In this document: piece by piece, positions 35,421 through 46,228 of the stretch
How the letters are laid out: each line of letters starts with the position of its first letter
Numbering within the stretch: the stretch's first letter is position 1
NCBI RefSeq assembly: GCF_016756595.1
Contig: NZ_AP023257.1
Location: forward strand, 5,720,001-5,784,000
Direction of reading: 5' to 3'
DNA length: 64,000 nucleotides
Source: Mesorhizobium sp. L-2-11
GTDB lineage: Bacteria > Pseudomonadota > Alphaproteobacteria > Rhizobiales > Rhizobiaceae
Program-made: the position numbers and the translations under genes
Notes under the pieces: model-generated
The model's input: only the letters and a program-made list of their open reading frames with translations
What the model was told of the DNA's origin: nothing
The model's database searches: none

Positions 35421-36418
35421 GCTGATTTCTCCATTGCAATGAAATCGAACTTCTTCATGTTGGCGGCGCTGCGCCGGATCATGTCGAGCTCATACGAAAC
35501 GAGCGCGCCGTCATCGTCGCGCTCCCATGGCGTCCGGTAGTCGACGTCGTCAGCAAGGCGGTTTACGCGCGCAGCACTCAGGCAGGCCGCGAACTCGCGC
35601 GCGGTCTTCGGCGCATACCCGTTCCACCAGTCGTCGCTGAGACAGCGAACGTGGCGGGCCTCCAGCGCGCCCGGCTCAAGCACGGCCGTCAGCGTGTCGT
35701 GGTGCTCCGCGAGGATGGCTGCCAGTCCGGCGAAAGGCACGGCGCCGTCGCCGATCGCGCAGCGGACCAGACGATAACCCTCATCGGTGAACTGCACGCG
35801 ATAGTCCTTGAGGTGGACGTGGCGGACATAGGGCGCGATCCGCCGCGTGAAGGCAAGCGGTGCCTCGCCGACAGGAAAGGTGTTGCCGGTATCATAGGTG
35901 ATGCCGACACCCGGCCCGCCGAGTTCGCAGAACGCGACCAGTTCGTCGCTGCCGAAGTCCTGATGGTTCTCGATGCCGAGCACCCGGCCCTCAGCCGCCG
36001 CACGCGGTCCCCATTCCGTCAAGGCAGCGCGGATCGTCGCGTTGAACTCACTCCATTTCGGGCCCCACAGGTTACGATCGCCACACAGGACTGGGGTCAG
36101 CGCGATACGGATCGTCGTCGCCTCGAGCAGGCGCGCCGCCCGAAACGCGCTGTCCAACGGACCGGCCACCAGAAGTCCGCCACTGACCACCGGGACGATG
36201 TCGAGCGCCGCCAGACGCCCGCGCAGGTCGACGATTTCGGCGTCCGGCAAGTCGGTCAACCATGGTTCATAGATCTCGAGCGTGCGTGCGCTCAGTTCCT
36301 GCGCAATCGCTATAAAGCCTTCCAGCCCCGTCCCGTCCGGATTGTGCCGCGGCGTACCACGTCCCTGCAGGCCGAGAGTGTAGGTCAGTCCGTAAGGGTT
36401 GAGACCGAGGCGAAACAT
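35417..36418 (-). CDS. Sugar phosphate isomerase/epimerase-like TIM barrel
   Basis: AP-endonuclease-2-fold sugar epimerase/isomerase family, 333 aa, ATG at 36418. Metal-ligand segments are visible: GIENHQDFGSDE, ITYDTGNTF, VRHVHLKDY and VLEPGAL. These are the Glu/Asp/His/Glu pattern of xylose-isomerase-like barrels. Lies between two SDR genes in a catabolic operon with an ABC sugar importer. Substrate not deducible. Confidence 0.84.
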   Translation of the reverse strand: MFRLGLNPYGLTYTLGLQGRGTPRHNPDGTGLEGFIAIAQELSARTLEIYEPWLTDLPDAEIVDLRGRLAALDIVPVVSGGLLVAGPLDSAFRAARLLEATTIRIALTPVLCGDRNLWGPKWSEFNATIRAALTEWGPRAAAEGRVLGIENHQDFGSDELVAFCELGGPGVGITYDTGNTFPVGEAPLAFTRRIAPYVRHVHLKDYRVQFTDEGYRLVRCAIGDGAVPFAGLAAILAEHHDTLTAVLEPGALEARHVRCLSDDWWNGYAPKTAREFAACLSAARVNRLADDVDYRTPWERDDDGALVSYELDMIRRSAANMKKFDFIAMEKSA

Positions 36419-36458
36419 CAGTTTGGCAGTCCCATTGAAAGATGTGGAAGCGATCGCA

Positions 36459-37232
36459 TCAGCGCAGACCGGCATCGACGGCGATGGACTGTTTCGTGAT
36501 CATTCGGCTGTCGTCGGCGGCAAGGAAGAGCACGGTCCGTGCAATCTCCTCGCCCAACAGGACGCGGCGGATCAATTGCCGCTGCACCGTCTGGTCGATT
36601 GGGTCCTGCGTCCTGAACCACAGCTGGCGCTGCCGCTCGGTAATGACGGCGCCGGGTTCGACTGCATTGACGCGGATGTTGTCGGATCCAAACGACCGCG
36701 CCAGTGCGCGGGTCAGCGCCACCACGGCGCCCTTGGCGGTGGCATACGCTACCATCTGGTCCGCGCCGAAACGCCAGGCGATGGAAGAGAAGTTTATGAT
36801 CGAGCCGAAGCCGAGTTCCTTCATATGCGGATGCACCGCCTGCGCGGCGAAGAAGTGATGCCGGAGATTGACGTCGAAGCTGCGGTCCCAATATTCTGAC
36901 GTCACCGCATCAACAGGATGGCGCTGATCGTCGGCAGCGTTGTTCACTAGGACGGCGACCGGACCAAGCCGCGCGCGCACGCCTTCTACCGAGGCCTGCA
37001 GCGCATCAACGTCGGTCACATCGCAATGCAGGTACAGGGGAGTTCGCCCGCCGGCACCGCTGAGCTCACGCACCAACGCCTCCGCGGGTTCGTCCTGCAC
37101 ATCGAGAAAGCATACGCGGGCGCCATTCGCCACGAAGGCGCGGACCATATCGGCGCCGATCCCGGAGGCGCCGCCGGAGATCAGCACGACGCGATCGGTC
37201 AAGCTCGGGTAGGTCGCGAATTGCACGGACAT
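36459..37232 (-). CDS. Short-chain dehydrogenase (sugar dehydrogenase-like)
   Basis: SDR of 257 aa: GGASGIG at 20-26, NNAA at 97-100, Ser150, Tyr163, Lys167. Sequence style (NFSSIAWRFG, VDAGLR end) resembles sugar 1-dehydrogenases such as L-arabinose or D-galactose dehydrogenase. Sits 4 bp after the ATPase gene of the importer. Confidence 0.87.
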   Translation of the reverse strand: MSVQFATYPSLTDRVVLISGGASGIGADMVRAFVANGARVCFLDVQDEPAEALVRELSGAGGRTPLYLHCDVTDVDALQASVEGVRARLGPVAVLVNNAADDQRHPVDAVTSEYWDRSFDVNLRHHFFAAQAVHPHMKELGFGSIINFSSIAWRFGADQMVAYATAKGAVVALTRALARSFGSDNIRVNAVEPGAVITERQRQLWFRTQDPIDQTVQRQLIRRVLLGEEIARTVLFLAADDSRMITKQSIAVDAGLR

Positions 37233-37236
37233 CAGA

Positions 37237-38334
37237 TCACAGAAGCGCCCTGGTTGCTGGATCGAACAGACAGGCGCGCGACATGTCGATGCCGAGCGTT
37301 ATCGTCTCGCCCATGACGGGAGCGTCATCCGGCTCGAAACGTCCGGTGATCTCCAGGTCGCCCAGCCTGAGGACGGCAAGCGTCTCGGCGCCGGTCGGCT
37401 CGACCAGTTCGACCGGCGCCTGCAAGGGCTGCACAGCAGGTTTGCGCGACTTCAGGTCCGTCGTGAAACGGTAGATGTGTTCGGGTCGAACACCGAGCAC
37501 CACGTCCTTTGGCGCACCGGCGGGCAAAGGCGCCGCAAGGGCAAGAGTGGCGTCGCTGCCGTCAGCGGCGCGTACCGAGATGCTGGTTGAACCGGTAAGA
37601 CGGGCGGGGATGAAATTCATCGCCGGCGATCCCATGAAACCGGCCACGAACATGTTGGTCGGCCGGTCATAGATCCGCTTCGGCGTGTCGAACTGCTGCA
37701 CCGAGCCCTGATTCATCACCGCAATGCGGGACGCCAGCGTCATCGCCTCGACCTGATCGTGGGTGACGTAGACCGTCGTCTTTCCGACGCGATGGTGCAG
37801 CTTCTTGATTTCGGTGCGCATGTCGACGCGCAGCTTGGCGTCGAGATTGGACAGCGGCTCGTCGAACAGAAACAGCTTTGGGTCGCGTACCAGGGCGCGC
37901 CCCATCGCAACGCGTTGCCGCTGGCCACCCGACAATTGCCCGGGCTTGCGGTTGAGCAGCTGCTCGATCTGCAGGAGTGCGGCAACCCGCTTCACGGCTT
38001 CCGCCTGCTCCGCTTTTGGCACGCCCCGGCTTTCCATGCCGAAGGTGATGTTCTGGCGCACCGTCATCGTGGGATAGAGGGCGTATGATTGGAACACCAT
38101 CGCTATGTCGCGATCCTTGGGCTGCACGGAGTTCACCAGCCGGTCGCCGATCCAGATCTCACCCGAGGTGACGGTTTCCAGGCCGGCGATCATGGCGAGC
38201 AAGGTTGATTTGCCGCATCCCGACGGGCCGACAAGGGCGATGAATTCCCCGGTTCGCGCCTCGAGATTGATGCCGGCCAGAATCTCGAGCCCGCCATAGC
38301 TCTTGTGAAGGTCGCGGATCATCAGCGCGGACAT
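37237..38334 (-). CDS. Carbohydrate ABC transporter ATPase (UgpC/MsmK-type)
   Basis: ATPase of 365 aa: Walker [10 protein letters not shown] (36-44), Q-loop [10 protein letters not shown], signature LSGGQRQRV, Walker [17 protein letters not shown], then a C-terminal regulatory TOBE/OB region with GVRPEHI. Typical CUT1-family energising subunit, encoded directly after the two permeases. Confidence 0.92.
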   Translation of the reverse strand: MSALMIRDLHKSYGGLEILAGINLEARTGEFIALVGPSGCGKSTLLAMIAGLETVTSGEIWIGDRLVNSVQPKDRDIAMVFQSYALYPTMTVRQNITFGMESRGVPKAEQAEAVKRVAALLQIEQLLNRKPGQLSGGQRQRVAMGRALVRDPKLFLFDEPLSNLDAKLRVDMRTEIKKLHHRVGKTTVYVTHDQVEAMTLASRIAVMNQGSVQQFDTPKRIYDRPTNMFVAGFMGSPAMNFIPARLTGSTSISVRAADGSDATLALAAPLPAGAPKDVVLGVRPEHIYRFTTDLKSRKPAVQPLQAPVELVEPTGAETLAVLRLGDLEITGRFEPDDAPVMGETITLGIDMSRACLFDPATRALL

Positions 38335-38344
38335 GGGCGATGCC

Positions 38345-39247
38345 TCATTTGATGGCGCCCTGCGTCAGGCCGCGCACGAAGTACTTTCCACCGAACAGGT
38401 AGATCAGCAACGGCGGCAGCGCGCCGATCAGCACGGCTGCACTCATCACATCGTAAGCACGGGCGGTCGTGCCGCCGGCAGTGAGCGCGACCAATGCCGC
38501 CGTAATCGGCTGCTGTTGGCCCGAGGTGAAGACGACGCCGAACAGATACTCGTTCCAAATACCGGTGAATTGCCAGATGACGGTGACGATCAAAATCGGC
38601 GGCGACAGGGGCAGGATGATCTTGCGAAAGATCCGCCAGAAGCCGGCGCCGTCGATGCGTGCCGCCTTGATAAGATCGTCCGGTATGCTGACGTAGAAGT
38701 TGCGGCAGAACAGGGTGGTGAACGAGATGCCCTGGACGACATGAATCAAGACCAGCCCGTATGTCGAATTGGTTAGGCCGAGTTTGCCGAGCAGGAACGC
38801 CCACGGCATCAGCGAGATCTGGCCGGGCATGAAGACGCCGAGCAGCATCAGATTGAACAGAACTTCCGAGCCCTTGAAGCGCCATTTCGACAGCACGTAG
38901 CCGTTCATGGCGCCGAGGAGCGTGGAGATGACCGTCGCGGGAATTGCCATCCAGAGCGAGTTGAAGAAATTGCGCTTCATGCCTTCGCAGGTGCCACTGA
39001 CGCAATAAGTGCCCCACGCCTCCGCCCATGCATCGAGGCGGAAGCTGCGCGGCAGGGAGATGAGGCCGTTGCGGGCAATCTCCGACTGCTCCCGCAATGA
39101 GTTGAAGACGACGACCAGCAGCGGTGCAAGGTAGATGACGGCGAAAAGCGTCAGCACTGCATAGACAAGGAAGCGGTTCCAGAAATAGCGCCGCGTGGCC
39201 GCGGCCGCTTCGGGATCATGCCGGGCGTTGGCGGCGATTTCAGCCAT
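38345..39247 (-). CDS. Carbohydrate ABC transporter permease (MalG-type)
   Basis: CUT1 permease of 300 aa with six helices; N-terminal helix at about 30-52. EAA loop region [28 protein letters not shown]. The extracytoplasmic segment [16 protein letters not shown] precedes the permease domain. Overlaps the upstream permease by 8 bp. Confidence 0.91.
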   Translation of the reverse strand: MAEIAANARHDPEAAAATRRYFWNRFLVYAVLTLFAVIYLAPLLVVVFNSLREQSEIARNGLISLPRSFRLDAWAEAWGTYCVSGTCEGMKRNFFNSLWMAIPATVISTLLGAMNGYVLSKWRFKGSEVLFNLMLLGVFMPGQISLMPWAFLLGKLGLTNSTYGLVLIHVVQGISFTTLFCRNFYVSIPDDLIKAARIDGAGFWRIFRKIILPLSPPILIVTVIWQFTGIWNEYLFGVVFTSGQQQPITAALVALTAGGTTARAYDVMSAAVLIGALPPLLIYLFGGKYFVRGLTQGAIK

Positions 39248-40175
39248 TGCGGCCCTCCGCCCGCCTGCGCCAAACGATCCACACGGAATAGGGCACCAGC
39301 ACGACCGCGAGGGCTGCGAGCATCATCATCGCCGCAGCGGCACCCTCGCCGATCTGCCCGCGCTGGAACATCAGGTCGTAGACGTAGATCGCCGGGAAGG
39401 TGGTGGACACACCCGGCCCACCCCGCGTCAACGCCGCCACCAGGTCGAACGTCTTGATGGCGAACTGGATCTGAATGACCGCCACCGCCAGAAAAATCGG
39501 GGCGATCGTCGGCAGGATGACCTTCCGATAGGTTCGGAAAACCGACGCACCGTCGATCTGCGCTGCTTTGATGAGATCCGGATCGACCGACCGCAGGCCA
39601 GCCAGGAAAAGCGCCATTGCGAAGCCGGACGACTGCCAGATACCGGTTATGATCACCGCATAGATCGCGGTGTTGCGGTTGGCCGTCAGGGCGAAGCTGA
39701 AGTCGGTCCAGCCGAGCCCCCGCACGAAGGCCTGGATGCCGTCGACGGGATTGTAGAGCCAGCTCCACACCGTACCGGTGACGATGAAGGACACTGCCAG
39801 CGGGTAGAGGAAGATCGTGCGCCAAACCGCCTCGCCGCGAACGCGCTGGTCGATCAGGATCGCGAGAAGCAGTCCGATGGCCATCGAGCCGACAATATAG
39901 AAGCCGCTGAACAGGAAGAGATTTGTGTAGGCGATGTTCCAGCGCCGGTTCACCCAGAGCGAAGCATAATTGTCGAGACCGACAAACCCATAGGTCGGCA
40001 TCAGCGACGAACTGGAGAGCGAGAGATACAGCGTCCAGAGCGTGAAGACGAAGACGTAGATGAAACTCGCTGCAAGCGACGGCGCCAGCACCAGAATGGG
40101 CACCATCGTGCCCAGGCGCTGCCGCCACGGGGTTGCGGGAGCCGCAACCGGTACGGTCAGGTCACGCGTGGACAT
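39240..40175 (-). CDS. Carbohydrate ABC transporter permease (MalF/UgpA-type)
   Basis: CUT1 permease of 311 aa. First helix about 28-50, EAA loop LIKAAQIDGASVFRTYRKVILPTIAPIFL. Follows the binding-protein gene by 60 bp and overlaps the second permease. Confidence 0.91.
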   Translation of the reverse strand: MSTRDLTVPVAAPATPWRQRLGTMVPILVLAPSLAASFIYVFVFTLWTLYLSLSSSSLMPTYGFVGLDNYASLWVNRRWNIAYTNLFLFSGFYIVGSMAIGLLLAILIDQRVRGEAVWRTIFLYPLAVSFIVTGTVWSWLYNPVDGIQAFVRGLGWTDFSFALTANRNTAIYAVIITGIWQSSGFAMALFLAGLRSVDPDLIKAAQIDGASVFRTYRKVILPTIAPIFLAVAVIQIQFAIKTFDLVAALTRGGPGVSTTFPAIYVYDLMFQRGQIGEGAAAAMMMLAALAVVLVPYSVWIVWRRRAEGRNG

Positions 40176-40235
40176 CGGCTGCTCCGGCGAAGTCGGGGTC
40201 GGGCGCGCCGCGCCGGGCCATCATCGGCAGCTTCT

Positions 40236-41501
40236 TCACATCTGCGCTTCGGCAACATCGGCCATCGCACTGGCTGCGTCCTGCGCGGTCATGTCCGGCG
40301 TCGCCACGAATTCGGTGACGGTATCCATGATCGCGCCGCGCACCTTCTGCGGGATCGTCATGTTATGCGCCATCGAACGGACGAGCGTGCCGCCATCGAT
40401 CGACGCCTGCAGGTCCTTCTGGGAAAGCTGCTGGCAAGGATTGAAGCCGTTCGAAAGATCGACGTCGAGACGGGCCGGGATCGAGCCCTTGGTCTGATTG
40501 AAAATCGTCTGGAACTCAGGCGACAGGATGGTGCTGGCGAGCAGTTTCTGCCCCTCGACGTAGTCTGGATCCTTCTGCTGGAAGAACACGACCGAGTCGG
40601 AATTCAGGATGAAGCCCGGTTTGCCCCAGTCAGTCGGCGCCTGGGCGCAGACATAGTCGGTGCCCTCTTTGAAGCCGCCGGCCGTGAGCAGGCCGAGCGT
40701 CCAGTCGCCCATGATGTGGAAGGCGGCCTCGCCGCGGCCGACCAGATGCGACATGGTATCCCAGTCGCGCCCGTTCATGCCGGGGTCCATATATTTCGTC
40801 GTCATGGTGCGGAACTGTTCGAAGGCCTTGACCATGCCCTCACTGCGCATCGCCTCGACGTCACCCTCGACGAAGGCCTTCTTGAAGAGATCGAGATCCA
40901 TTCCGTAGACCACGACCTCGAAGACCGTCGAATCGGTCCAGTCGGCAGTCGAGTGCGAGATGCAGATTTTGCCTGATGCCACGATCTTGTCGCAGGCGGC
41001 GTTGAAGTCCGCCCACGTCTTCGGCACCTCGGCGACACCTGCTTCCTGCATGACCTTCGGCGATGCCCACAGCCAGTTGATGCGATGGATATTCATCGGC
41101 GCCGCCACCCAACTGCCGGTCGGCTTCATCACCGGCAGCAATTCGGGAGCGACGACCTTCTCCCAATTTTCCGCTGTCGCCAGTTCGTCGAGATTGGCTG
41201 TCATACCGGTCTCGTTCCATTCGGCGATCTCGGGTCCCTTGAGCTGCACCGCTGGAGGTGCATTGCCGGCGATCACGTCGGCGCGCAGTTTCGCCAGCGT
41301 GTTGGCCGTGTGGCCCGCGATGGAGGTCTGCTGCCAGGTGCCTCCCTTGGCGGTAAACATCTCGCCGAGCTTGGCAATGGCCTGGGCGTCCGATCCGGTC
41401 GCCCATTGATGCAACAGGTTGGTCTTGGGCTCTGCGAGCGCGGCTCCCGCAACAAAGGTGTATGCCGCAGCGGCCGCAACGGCCGTCCTCAGGTATTCCA
41501 T
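40236..41501 (-). CDS. Carbohydrate ABC transporter substrate-binding protein
   Basis: Family-1 sugar-binding protein, 421 aa, start ATG 41501 behind GGGAGTGA; signal peptide 1-23 (AALA-EP). NLLHQWATGSDAQAIAKLGEMF opens the mature protein and GEAAFHIMGDWT is typical of glucose/mannose or polyol binders. First gene of the operon, divergent from the ROK regulator. Confidence 0.91.
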   Translation of the reverse strand: MEYLRTAVAAAAAYTFVAGAALAEPKTNLLHQWATGSDAQAIAKLGEMFTAKGGTWQQTSIAGHTANTLAKLRADVIAGNAPPAVQLKGPEIAEWNETGMTANLDELATAENWEKVVAPELLPVMKPTGSWVAAPMNIHRINWLWASPKVMQEAGVAEVPKTWADFNAACDKIVASGKICISHSTADWTDSTVFEVVVYGMDLDLFKKAFVEGDVEAMRSEGMVKAFEQFRTMTTKYMDPGMNGRDWDTMSHLVGRGEAAFHIMGDWTLGLLTAGGFKEGTDYVCAQAPTDWGKPGFILNSDSVVFFQQKDPDYVEGQKLLASTILSPEFQTIFNQTKGSIPARLDVDLSNGFNPCQQLSQKDLQASIDGGTLVRSMAHNMTIPQKVRGAIMDTVTEFVATPDMTAQDAASAMADVAEAQM

Positions 41502-41643
41502 CGTTTCACTCCCATAAGTGATGAACGGTTCGTATCGACCGCTTGTGGACGCAATTCGAGTTCGTCGCAGAGGGAGATGCAGCATCTCCGTTCTTTCCAA
41601 GATGACATATTTGAGCTATCAGTCAACGTCCTTTGTGCTCATC

Positions 41644-42840
41644 ATGAACAAACCTTCGCTTAGAAACTGGCTGATCGACAAGCCCTCCGCATCACCGGAG
41701 AGCCTGATCGTGCGCTGCCTGCGTGAGCGCGGCGTGCTTTCTGCCTCGCAAATCGCGCATATCACCGGCTTGGCGCGATCGACCGTTTCAACCGCGCTCA
41801 ATGGCTTGAAAAAATCCGGAATGGTGATCGAAACCTCGGCCCACCATGACTTGGCCAGGGGAGTTGGCAGGCCCGCCGCGACCTTGACGCTCAATCCCGC
41901 TGCGGGCACCTGCGTCGGGATCCATCTGGGCCTCGACGAGATGCGGTGCATCGTCGCCGACGTGTCGCATTCTGTCATTGCCGAACAAACTATCACCATG
42001 GGCCTGGACTACCAGCCACAACAGGCGGCCGAGCTCGCCAAGTCAGCAATCGCCCAATGCTACGAAGAGAACGGTCTGCCGATGGCGGGACTCCTGGGGG
42101 TTGGGGTTTCCGTCTCGGGCCCTGTCAGCCGCGAAGGCGTGGTGCTGCGTGCGAGTATTGTTCCGACCTGGGCCGGGGTCAACATCCGAGAGGTGTTCGG
42201 GCCGGTTCTCGAACAACCGATTTTCGCCGACAACGAGAGCAACTGCTCGGCCATTGCCGAGCTAATGTGGGGCGCGGCCGTCGGCCAGGACGATTTCGTC
42301 CTGTTCAAGATCGACCTCGGCGTCGGCGGGGCCATAGTCCAGCATGGCCAGCTGGTGACCGGCATCGCCGGCGGCGCCGGCGAATTCGGGCATATCAGCA
42401 TCGATCCAGGCGGCGATCTTTGCCGGTGCGGCAATCGCGGATGCCTGGAGCTTTATGCGAGTTTTGCCCGGCCGCTGGAGCAGATTTCGCGCATCGTGCG
42501 GCGGACGGTCACGATGGACGAGGTGATCATGATGGCCGAACAGGGCGACGTCGGGGCGCTGCGGATGATCGAGGACACCGCGGACTTCGCCGGCCGTGGT
42601 CTTGGCCTGATCGGCTCGGTGATCAATCCGCCGCTCATCATCATCGGCGGCCGCATGGCTTTGGCAGGCGACGTTCTCCTGGCACCGCTGATCGCGTCAT
42701 ATGAACGCCACACGCTCATCAAGTCCCGCGATATCGCGCCCGCCCTGCGCACCCGCATAATCGTCGGCAAGCACACGGAAAATGATGCATTGCTCGGCGC
42801 AGTCGGCCTGGTGCTGCGACACAACAGCCGACTGCAATGA
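41644..42840 (+). CDS. ROK-family transcriptional regulator
   Basis: ROK repressor of 398 aa from the ATG at 41644. An N-terminal winged HTH (about 18-70: RGVLSASQIAHITGLARSTVSTALNGLKKSG) precedes a sugar-kinase-like domain with the zinc motif CRCGNRGCLE near 260. The glucokinase-like DLGVGGAIV and GEFGHI blocks are present. Divergent from the ABC sugar operon with 142 bp between; it most likely controls that operon in response to its sugar. Confidence 0.9.
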   Translation: MNKPSLRNWLIDKPSASPESLIVRCLRERGVLSASQIAHITGLARSTVSTALNGLKKSGMVIETSAHHDLARGVGRPAATLTLNPAAGTCVGIHLGLDEMRCIVADVSHSVIAEQTITMGLDYQPQQAAELAKSAIAQCYEENGLPMAGLLGVGVSVSGPVSREGVVLRASIVPTWAGVNIREVFGPVLEQPIFADNESNCSAIAELMWGAAVGQDDFVLFKIDLGVGGAIVQHGQLVTGIAGGAGEFGHISIDPGGDLCRCGNRGCLELYASFARPLEQISRIVRRTVTMDEVIMMAEQGDVGALRMIEDTADFAGRGLGLIGSVINPPLIIIGGRMALAGDVLLAPLIASYERHTLIKSRDIAPALRTRIIVGKHTENDALLGAVGLVLRHNSRLQ

Positions 42841-43105
42841 TCTGATTTCGCGCTGAGGACTCGCGAGGAACAGGATGACGGGTGCGATGTGCGCTCACCA
42901 CCTGGTGGAACGAGTATGGAAAGGCGTCCCGGCCAGACCGGGCTCCCGCGGTTGTAAAGCCAAAGGCGGCTGATTTCCTGGCTTCCACAAACAGCCGCAT
43001 TGGCAAACGAGCCGATGCGCCTGCTCTCATAGGGATCGGTCCAACATTTGTTGGGCTGACCATCATCTGGCTTTTGACCGCTTTTCGCACCAGCTTGGAG
43101 GAAAG

Positions 43106-43219
43106 GTGGCGGAAGCGTCATGGGACGTAGCGCTGGCGGCCGCGATGCGTCACCACCGCGTGGCCATCGCCGAAGAGGCGCTGGCGGCCTCGTTGTTGCT
43201 GGATCTCGACAATCGATGA
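43106..43219 (+). CDS. Possible 37-residue small protein
   Basis: GTG start with GGAGG 4 bp upstream, then 37 codons reading MAEASWDVALAAAMRHHRVA and an alanine/leucine-rich helix ending LLLDLDNR. The ribosome site is good and the codon use is like its neighbours. It may be a real small protein or the tail of a decayed gene. No family recognised. Confidence 0.35.
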   Translation: MAEASWDVALAAAMRHHRVAIAEEALAASLLLDLDNR

Positions 43220-43623
<404 letters not shown>

Positions 43624-43624
<1 letters not shown>

Positions 43625-44049
43625 TGCACTATCTCGACACGTCGCTGATCGTTGCCGCCCTTTCAAATGAAGCGACGACGCCGCGCGTTCAGAGCTGGCT
43701 GGCGGAGCAGGATCCGGCGGAGCTTCTGATCAGCGACTGGACCATCACCGAGATGTCGTCGGCCATGGCGATCAAGCTGCGAACCGGGCAGATCAACCTG
43801 GAGCAGCGCGCAGCAGCGCTCGCGATGTTCCACAAGCTGGCCGCCGAGAGCTTCACCGTGCTGCCTGTCACGGGCGGGCATTTCCGCACGGCGGCAAAGT
43901 TCGCCGATCAGCAGAGTCTCGGGCTTCGCGCTGGTGACGCGCTGCATCTCGCAACGGCATCGGAGCATGGCGCCACGGTACATACGCTCGACCAAAAGCT
44001 CGCCGAGGCTGGACCGTTGCTCGGCGTGGCGACGCAGTTTCTGGCATGA
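43624..44049 (+). CDS. vapC: Toxin, PIN-domain ribonuclease (VapC-type)
   Basis: PIN-domain endoribonuclease, 141 aa, with the acidic quartet Asp5 (YLDTS), Glu43 (ITEMSS), Asp105 (AGDALHLA) and Asp123 (TLDQKLA). Translationally coupled to the Phd-type antitoxin. Full length and intact active site, so probably functional. Confidence 0.9.
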
Positions 44050-44612
44050 TCCGAGGCCTCTCATACCGCCCATCGGGCACTCTCGAAGAACCGGAAAGCC
44101 GAATGGCGCCGAACGGACCAAGCTGATAGCATTGACAATTCACCAAAACCCTCCTCGCCTTTGGTCCGTTGGACCGATGGCGCTGCCGAGATTTCCCCAT
44201 TTCTCGTCTGCGTTGTCGGTCTCTTTTTTGGCCGGGCGGGCGGCAACTCGTTCGGATTGCCCTTTGGTGGGGGAGCGTCACCTGCACCGATTAAGCGGTT
44301 CAGTGCCCTGCGTTCTGGCCCTTAGGAATGTGTCTCGTGCCGAATGCCGTTGTTGAACGGTAAGAAGGGGGCTGTTTGTGGAGGCGTTCAGTATTAGGCG
44401 CTGGGGCCATCTGGTCCCGTCATTGCGTGCCATTGCTCGATGTGCGGGCCCGTTTGAGCGCCAAGCGACACACACCATGGCCAGCAACGGTAAGACTGTG
44501 ATACCATTGCACAAGTTGCGTCGCCGCCGGCAGACTGTCGTTTCCGCGAAGCCGGACAAGCGCAGTGCTCAGTATCGTAAGTCTCAACCCGATGAACAAG
44601 TAGCCGCGGATT
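44050..44612. other. Intergenic region upstream of nuoH
   Basis: About 560 bp without a recognisable gene. It contains a TTGACA at 44132-44137 but no convincing -10 at the right distance. A long open frame crossing it is the out-of-frame front of nuoI and reads as low-quality peptide. The nuoH ribosome site is weak. Confidence 0.45.
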
Positions 44613-45599
44613 ATGGAACTTGTCGTCGCCCTTGGCCTGATCGCCTTCAAGGTCGCGTTGCTGATTGCGATCCTGCTGCTGCTGCCTTTGCCGCTGACCT
44701 GGGTGGAACGCAAGATCGCCGGGCACATCCAGCAGCGGATGGGGCCGATGCGCGTGGGGTGGCACGGGCTGCTGCAGCCGGTGGCGGACGGCATCAAGCT
44801 CTTGACCAAAGAGGACCACATCCCGGCCGAAGCCGACCGCTTCCTGTTCAAACTGGCGCCGATCCTGGCGCTCGCCCCGCCCTTCGTGGTGTTCGTCGCG
44901 ATCCCCTTCGGCGAAAGCGTCTCGGTCCTCGGCGCCGAGATCACGCTCTACGCCTCCAACATGAACGTGGCGCTCCTTTTCGTCTTCGCGGTGATCGGGA
45001 TCGAGGTCTATGGCGTCATCTTCGGCGGCTGGGCCGCGAACAGCAAATACGCGGTCCTGGGCAGCCTCAGGACTTGCGCGCAGATGATCAGCTACGAGAT
45101 CCCCATGGGTTTCGCGGTCATCGGCGTGGTAATGCTGGCGCAATCCATGAGCCTGCTCGAGATCGTACGGGCGCAGGCCGATGTCTGGAACATCGTCTAC
45201 CAACCGGTCGGGTTTTTCGTATTCTTCGTCGCCGGGCTGGCCGAAGCGCAGCGCATTCCATTCGACCTCGCGGAGGCGGAAGGCGATCTGGGGGCCGGGT
45301 TCCATACCGAATACAGCGGCATCCGCTTTGCGTTCTTCATGGTCAGCGAATACGCCGTCATGCTGCTGGTGTCGGTCCTGTCGGTCATCCTGTTCTTCGG
45401 CGGCTGGAACGGCGTGCTGGTCCCGTTGCCGCCGCTCCTCTGGTTCGCGCTCAAGGTCGCGTTCTTTCTCTATGTGTTTATGTGGTTCCGCTTCACCTTC
45501 CCGCGCTATCGATACGACCAACTGATGGCGATCGGATGGAAAGTCTTGCTTCCGCTGTCACTGGCGAACATAATAGTAACAGGAGTTGCTTTCCTTTGA
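44613..45599 (+). CDS. nuoH: NADH-quinone oxidoreductase subunit H
   Basis: Complex I membrane subunit at the quinone-binding interface, 328 aa, about eight helices. Conserved WVERKIAGHIQQRMGPMRVGWHGLLQPVADGIKLLTKED and the loop AEAQRIPFDLAEAEGDLGAGFHTEYSG are intact. It lies on the plus strand, opposite to most of the nuo genes, with nuoI 23 bp downstream. Confidence 0.95.
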   Translation: MELVVALGLIAFKVALLIAILLLLPLPLTWVERKIAGHIQQRMGPMRVGWHGLLQPVADGIKLLTKEDHIPAEADRFLFKLAPILALAPPFVVFVAIPFGESVSVLGAEITLYASNMNVALLFVFAVIGIEVYGVIFGGWAANSKYAVLGSLRTCAQMISYEIPMGFAVIGVVMLAQSMSLLEIVRAQADVWNIVYQPVGFFVFFVAGLAEAQRIPFDLAEAEGDLGAGFHTEYSGIRFAFFMVSEYAVMLLVSVLSVILFFGGWNGVLVPLPPLLWFALKVAFFLYVFMWFRFTFPRYRYDQLMAIGWKVLLPLSLANIIVTGVAFL

Positions 45600-45622
45600 G
45601 GGCCACTCCAAGCGAGGCGGCG

Positions 45623-46189
45623 ATGTCGCGCGCACTGCACATACGTGGAACATGGATCGGCTGGGCATTCTTCGCCGATCTAGCGGGCGCCTTGGCGCTG
45701 ACCTTCGGCTACATGTTCTCCAGATCCGTGACCATGCAGTATCCTGACAAGGAAAAATGGTTGCCCTATTCGCGTTACCGCGGGCATCACTTCCTGACGC
45801 GCGACGAAGAGGGCGAGATCAAGTGCGTGGCCTGCGAGCTCTGCGCGCGGATTTGTCCCTGCGACTGTATCGAAGTCATTCCCTACGAGGACGAGAAGGG
45901 CAACCGGCATCCAGCAAAATTCGAGATCGACATGGCCCGCTGCCTGTTCTGCGGGCTGTGCGAGGACGCCTGCCCGGCCGACGCGATCGCGCTTGGCCAA
46001 GAGTATGAATTCTCGAGTTTTTCCTCGCGTGACCTGGTGGTCGGACGTGACGATCTGCTCGGCAAACCGGGCAAGGCGACGACCGGCGGCGGTGTGGTCG
46101 CGGCGCGTCTGAATACCGAACAGGACGTGCTGGTCGAGACGAGTGAGCCGCAGGGATACAACTGGTGGCGGAATATCCGCCGAACGTGA
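45623..46189 (+). CDS. nuoI: NADH-quinone oxidoreductase subunit I
   Basis: Ferredoxin-like subunit, 188 aa, holding the N6a/N6b [4Fe-4S] clusters: Cys68, 71, 74, 78 plus Cys107, 110, 113, 117 in the two CxxCxxCxxxCP motifs. The C-terminus (SEPQGYNWWRNIRRT) is longer than in typical NuoI (about 163 aa). Forms a two-gene plus-strand unit with nuoH. Confidence 0.94.
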   Translation: MSRALHIRGTWIGWAFFADLAGALALTFGYMFSRSVTMQYPDKEKWLPYSRYRGHHFLTRDEEGEIKCVACELCARICPCDCIEVIPYEDEKGNRHPAKFEIDMARCLFCGLCEDACPADAIALGQEYEFSSFSSRDLVVGRDDLLGKPGKATTGGGVVAARLNTEQDVLVETSEPQGYNWWRNIRRT

Positions 46190-46228
46190 ACGCGCGGTAG
46201 TCGTCAAGCCGGAGCACAGGAGGCTCAG

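Noticed and set aside
39195..40976. 593-codon plus-strand frame over the sugar permease and binding-protein genes
   Set aside because: Shadow of GC-rich coding DNA; the minus-strand transporter genes have clear motifs.
44132..44137. TTGACA as a -35 box for nuoH
   Set aside because: No acceptable -10 at 16-18 bp and more than 450 bp from the gene.
44378..45622. Long upstream extension of nuoI through nuoH
   Set aside because: Out-of-frame reading of nuoH; NuoI homology begins at 45623.
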